From contig CAMFLN010000242.1 of assembly GCA_945957305.1 (NCBI GenBank), forward strand, positions 1 to 5,921: a stretch of DNA of 5,921 bases, written 5' to 3'. The notes under the pieces are model-generated. The model ran no database searches and was not told the DNA's origin. It worked only from the letters and a program-made list of their open reading frames with translations. Below, one piece after another: positions 5,259 to 5,921 of the stretch. Position numbers and translations under genes: made by a program. The DNA is from an uncultured Planctomycetaceae bacterium. Lineage in GTDB: Bacteria; Planctomycetota; Planctomycetia; Pirellulales; JACPPG01. Every line of letters begins with the position of its first letter. Positions within the stretch are counted from its first letter, which is position 1.

Positions 5259-5921
5259 TCGAATTCCGCAATGTCAGCCGCAGCTACGGTCGCAAAGTGG
5301 CGGTGGCGCAATTGGACTTGGTCGTGGCCAGCGGCGAGATCTTCGCCTTTCTCGGACCCAACGGCGCCGGCAAAACGACCTCCATCAAAATGTTGGTCGG
5401 CCTGCTGCGCCCCAGCACAGGAACAGTGCGCGTGTGCGGTTTCGACGTGGTGAGCGAAAGCCGCCAGGCCAACAGCCGCGTCGGCTTTATCCCGGACGAA
5501 CCTTATCTGTACGACAAGTTGACCGGGCGCGAGTTTCTGCAATTCATAGCCGGCATGTACGGACTCGAGGGTCGAACCGCAGGCGAGCGAATCTCGCGCG
5601 AGATCGTGCGTTTTGAATTGGCCGATTTCGTCGACGACTTGTGCGAAAGTTACTCTCACGGCATGAAACAGCGGGTCGCTCTCGCGGGAGCAATGCTGCA
5701 CGATCCGGAAGTGCTGGTGCTCGACGAGCCGACCGTCGGGCTGGATCCGCGCACCATCCGCCTGGTCAAAGACCTGCTGCGCGCTCGCGCCGCGACCGGC
5801 ACGACGATCTTTATGTCTACTCATTCGCTGTCGCTGGCCGAAGAGTTGGCCGACCGTATCGGCATCGTCGACCATGGTCGATTGTTGGCCGTGGGCACGA
5901 TCGCCGAATTGGGGCAACAAT
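5255..5921 (+). CDS. ABC transporter ATP-binding protein, 3'-truncated by window edge
   Basis: The ATG sits inside the upstream gene's stop (ATGA). 222 complete codons are visible and no stop is reached. All nucleotide-binding motifs are present: A-loop region SYGRK near 9-13, Walker A GPNGAGKTT (34-42), signature YSHGMKQR (133-140), Walker B VLVLDEP (153-159) with catalytic E158, D-loop GLDP, and H-switch H190 in STHS. The Q-loop position reads GFIPDEPYLYDKLTGREFL, with D81 where many ATPases have Gln. The signature is SHGMKQ rather than LSGGQ, as seen in ABC-2-type exporters. The protein should be cytoplasmic and power export or membrane remodelling together with a permease not seen here. 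The substrate cannot be told from the sequence. Perhaps 80 or more residues are missing at the C-terminus, judging by usual family length. Confidence 0.95.
   Translation, partial: MIEFRNVSRSYGRKVAVAQLDLVVASGEIFAFLGPNGAGKTTSIKMLVGLLRPSTGTVRVCGFDVVSESRQANSRVGFIPDEPYLYDKLTGREFLQFIAGMYGLEGRTAGERISREIVRFELADFVDDLCESYSHGMKQRVALAGAMLHDPEVLVLDEPTVGLDPRTIRLVKDLLRARAATGTTIFMSTHSLSLAEELADRIGIVDHGRLLAVGTIAELGQQ

Noticed and set aside
5054..5920. Long minus-strand open frame (288 codons) opposite the ABC ATPase
   Set aside because: The plus strand encodes every ABC ATPase motif in order, so the antisense frame is a by-product of codon bias.

Overview
The window looks like an ordinary chromosomal segment of a GC-rich bacterium, most probably a member of the Planctomycetota (Pirellulales-like). 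That placement rests on recalled family resemblance, not on a search. The supporting genes are a membrane protein fused to a spermidine-synthase-like domain, a small CxxC/CxxC zinc-ribbon protein with a YFVQECPTCGR start, a lipoprotein cyclophilin with an FHQ...LGGG active-site variant, and several uncharacterised secreted or soluble proteins. I see no insertion sequence, integrase, CRISPR array, rRNA or tRNA.

Layout. From the left edge to 1483 (+) runs the 3' part of the fused MFS/spermidine-synthase-like gene; its N-terminus lies outside the window. It converges on two minus-strand genes. The first is a 72-residue zinc-ribbon protein (1553-1771) with a near-ideal ribosome binding site. The second is an unknown acidic protein of about 100 residues (2031-2333), whose frame stays open well upstream. 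From about 2509 the plus strand carries a secreted protein of unknown function (2585-3217). It converges, with a 46-bp gap, on a minus-strand lipoprotein peptidyl-prolyl isomerase (3264-3914). A 306-bp divergent spacer (3915-4220) contains a perfect 8-bp inverted repeat and a TACAAT -10-like box pointing right. These precede a two-gene operon: a membrane-anchored protein of unknown function (4221-5258) overlaps by ATGA the start of an ABC transporter ATPase (5255 to the right edge, 3' end missing).

How the genes work together. The only clear functional unit is the rightmost pair, where translational coupling suggests that the membrane-anchored protein and the ATPase belong to one export or ABC-2-type system; a permease probably lies just beyond the window. 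The other genes are single units on alternating strands, with no evident shared pathway. No convincing new system is visible. The most useful follow-up points are the substituted catalytic positions of the cyclophilin, the inverted repeat beside the operon promoter, and the uncharacterised protein coupled to the ABC ATPase.
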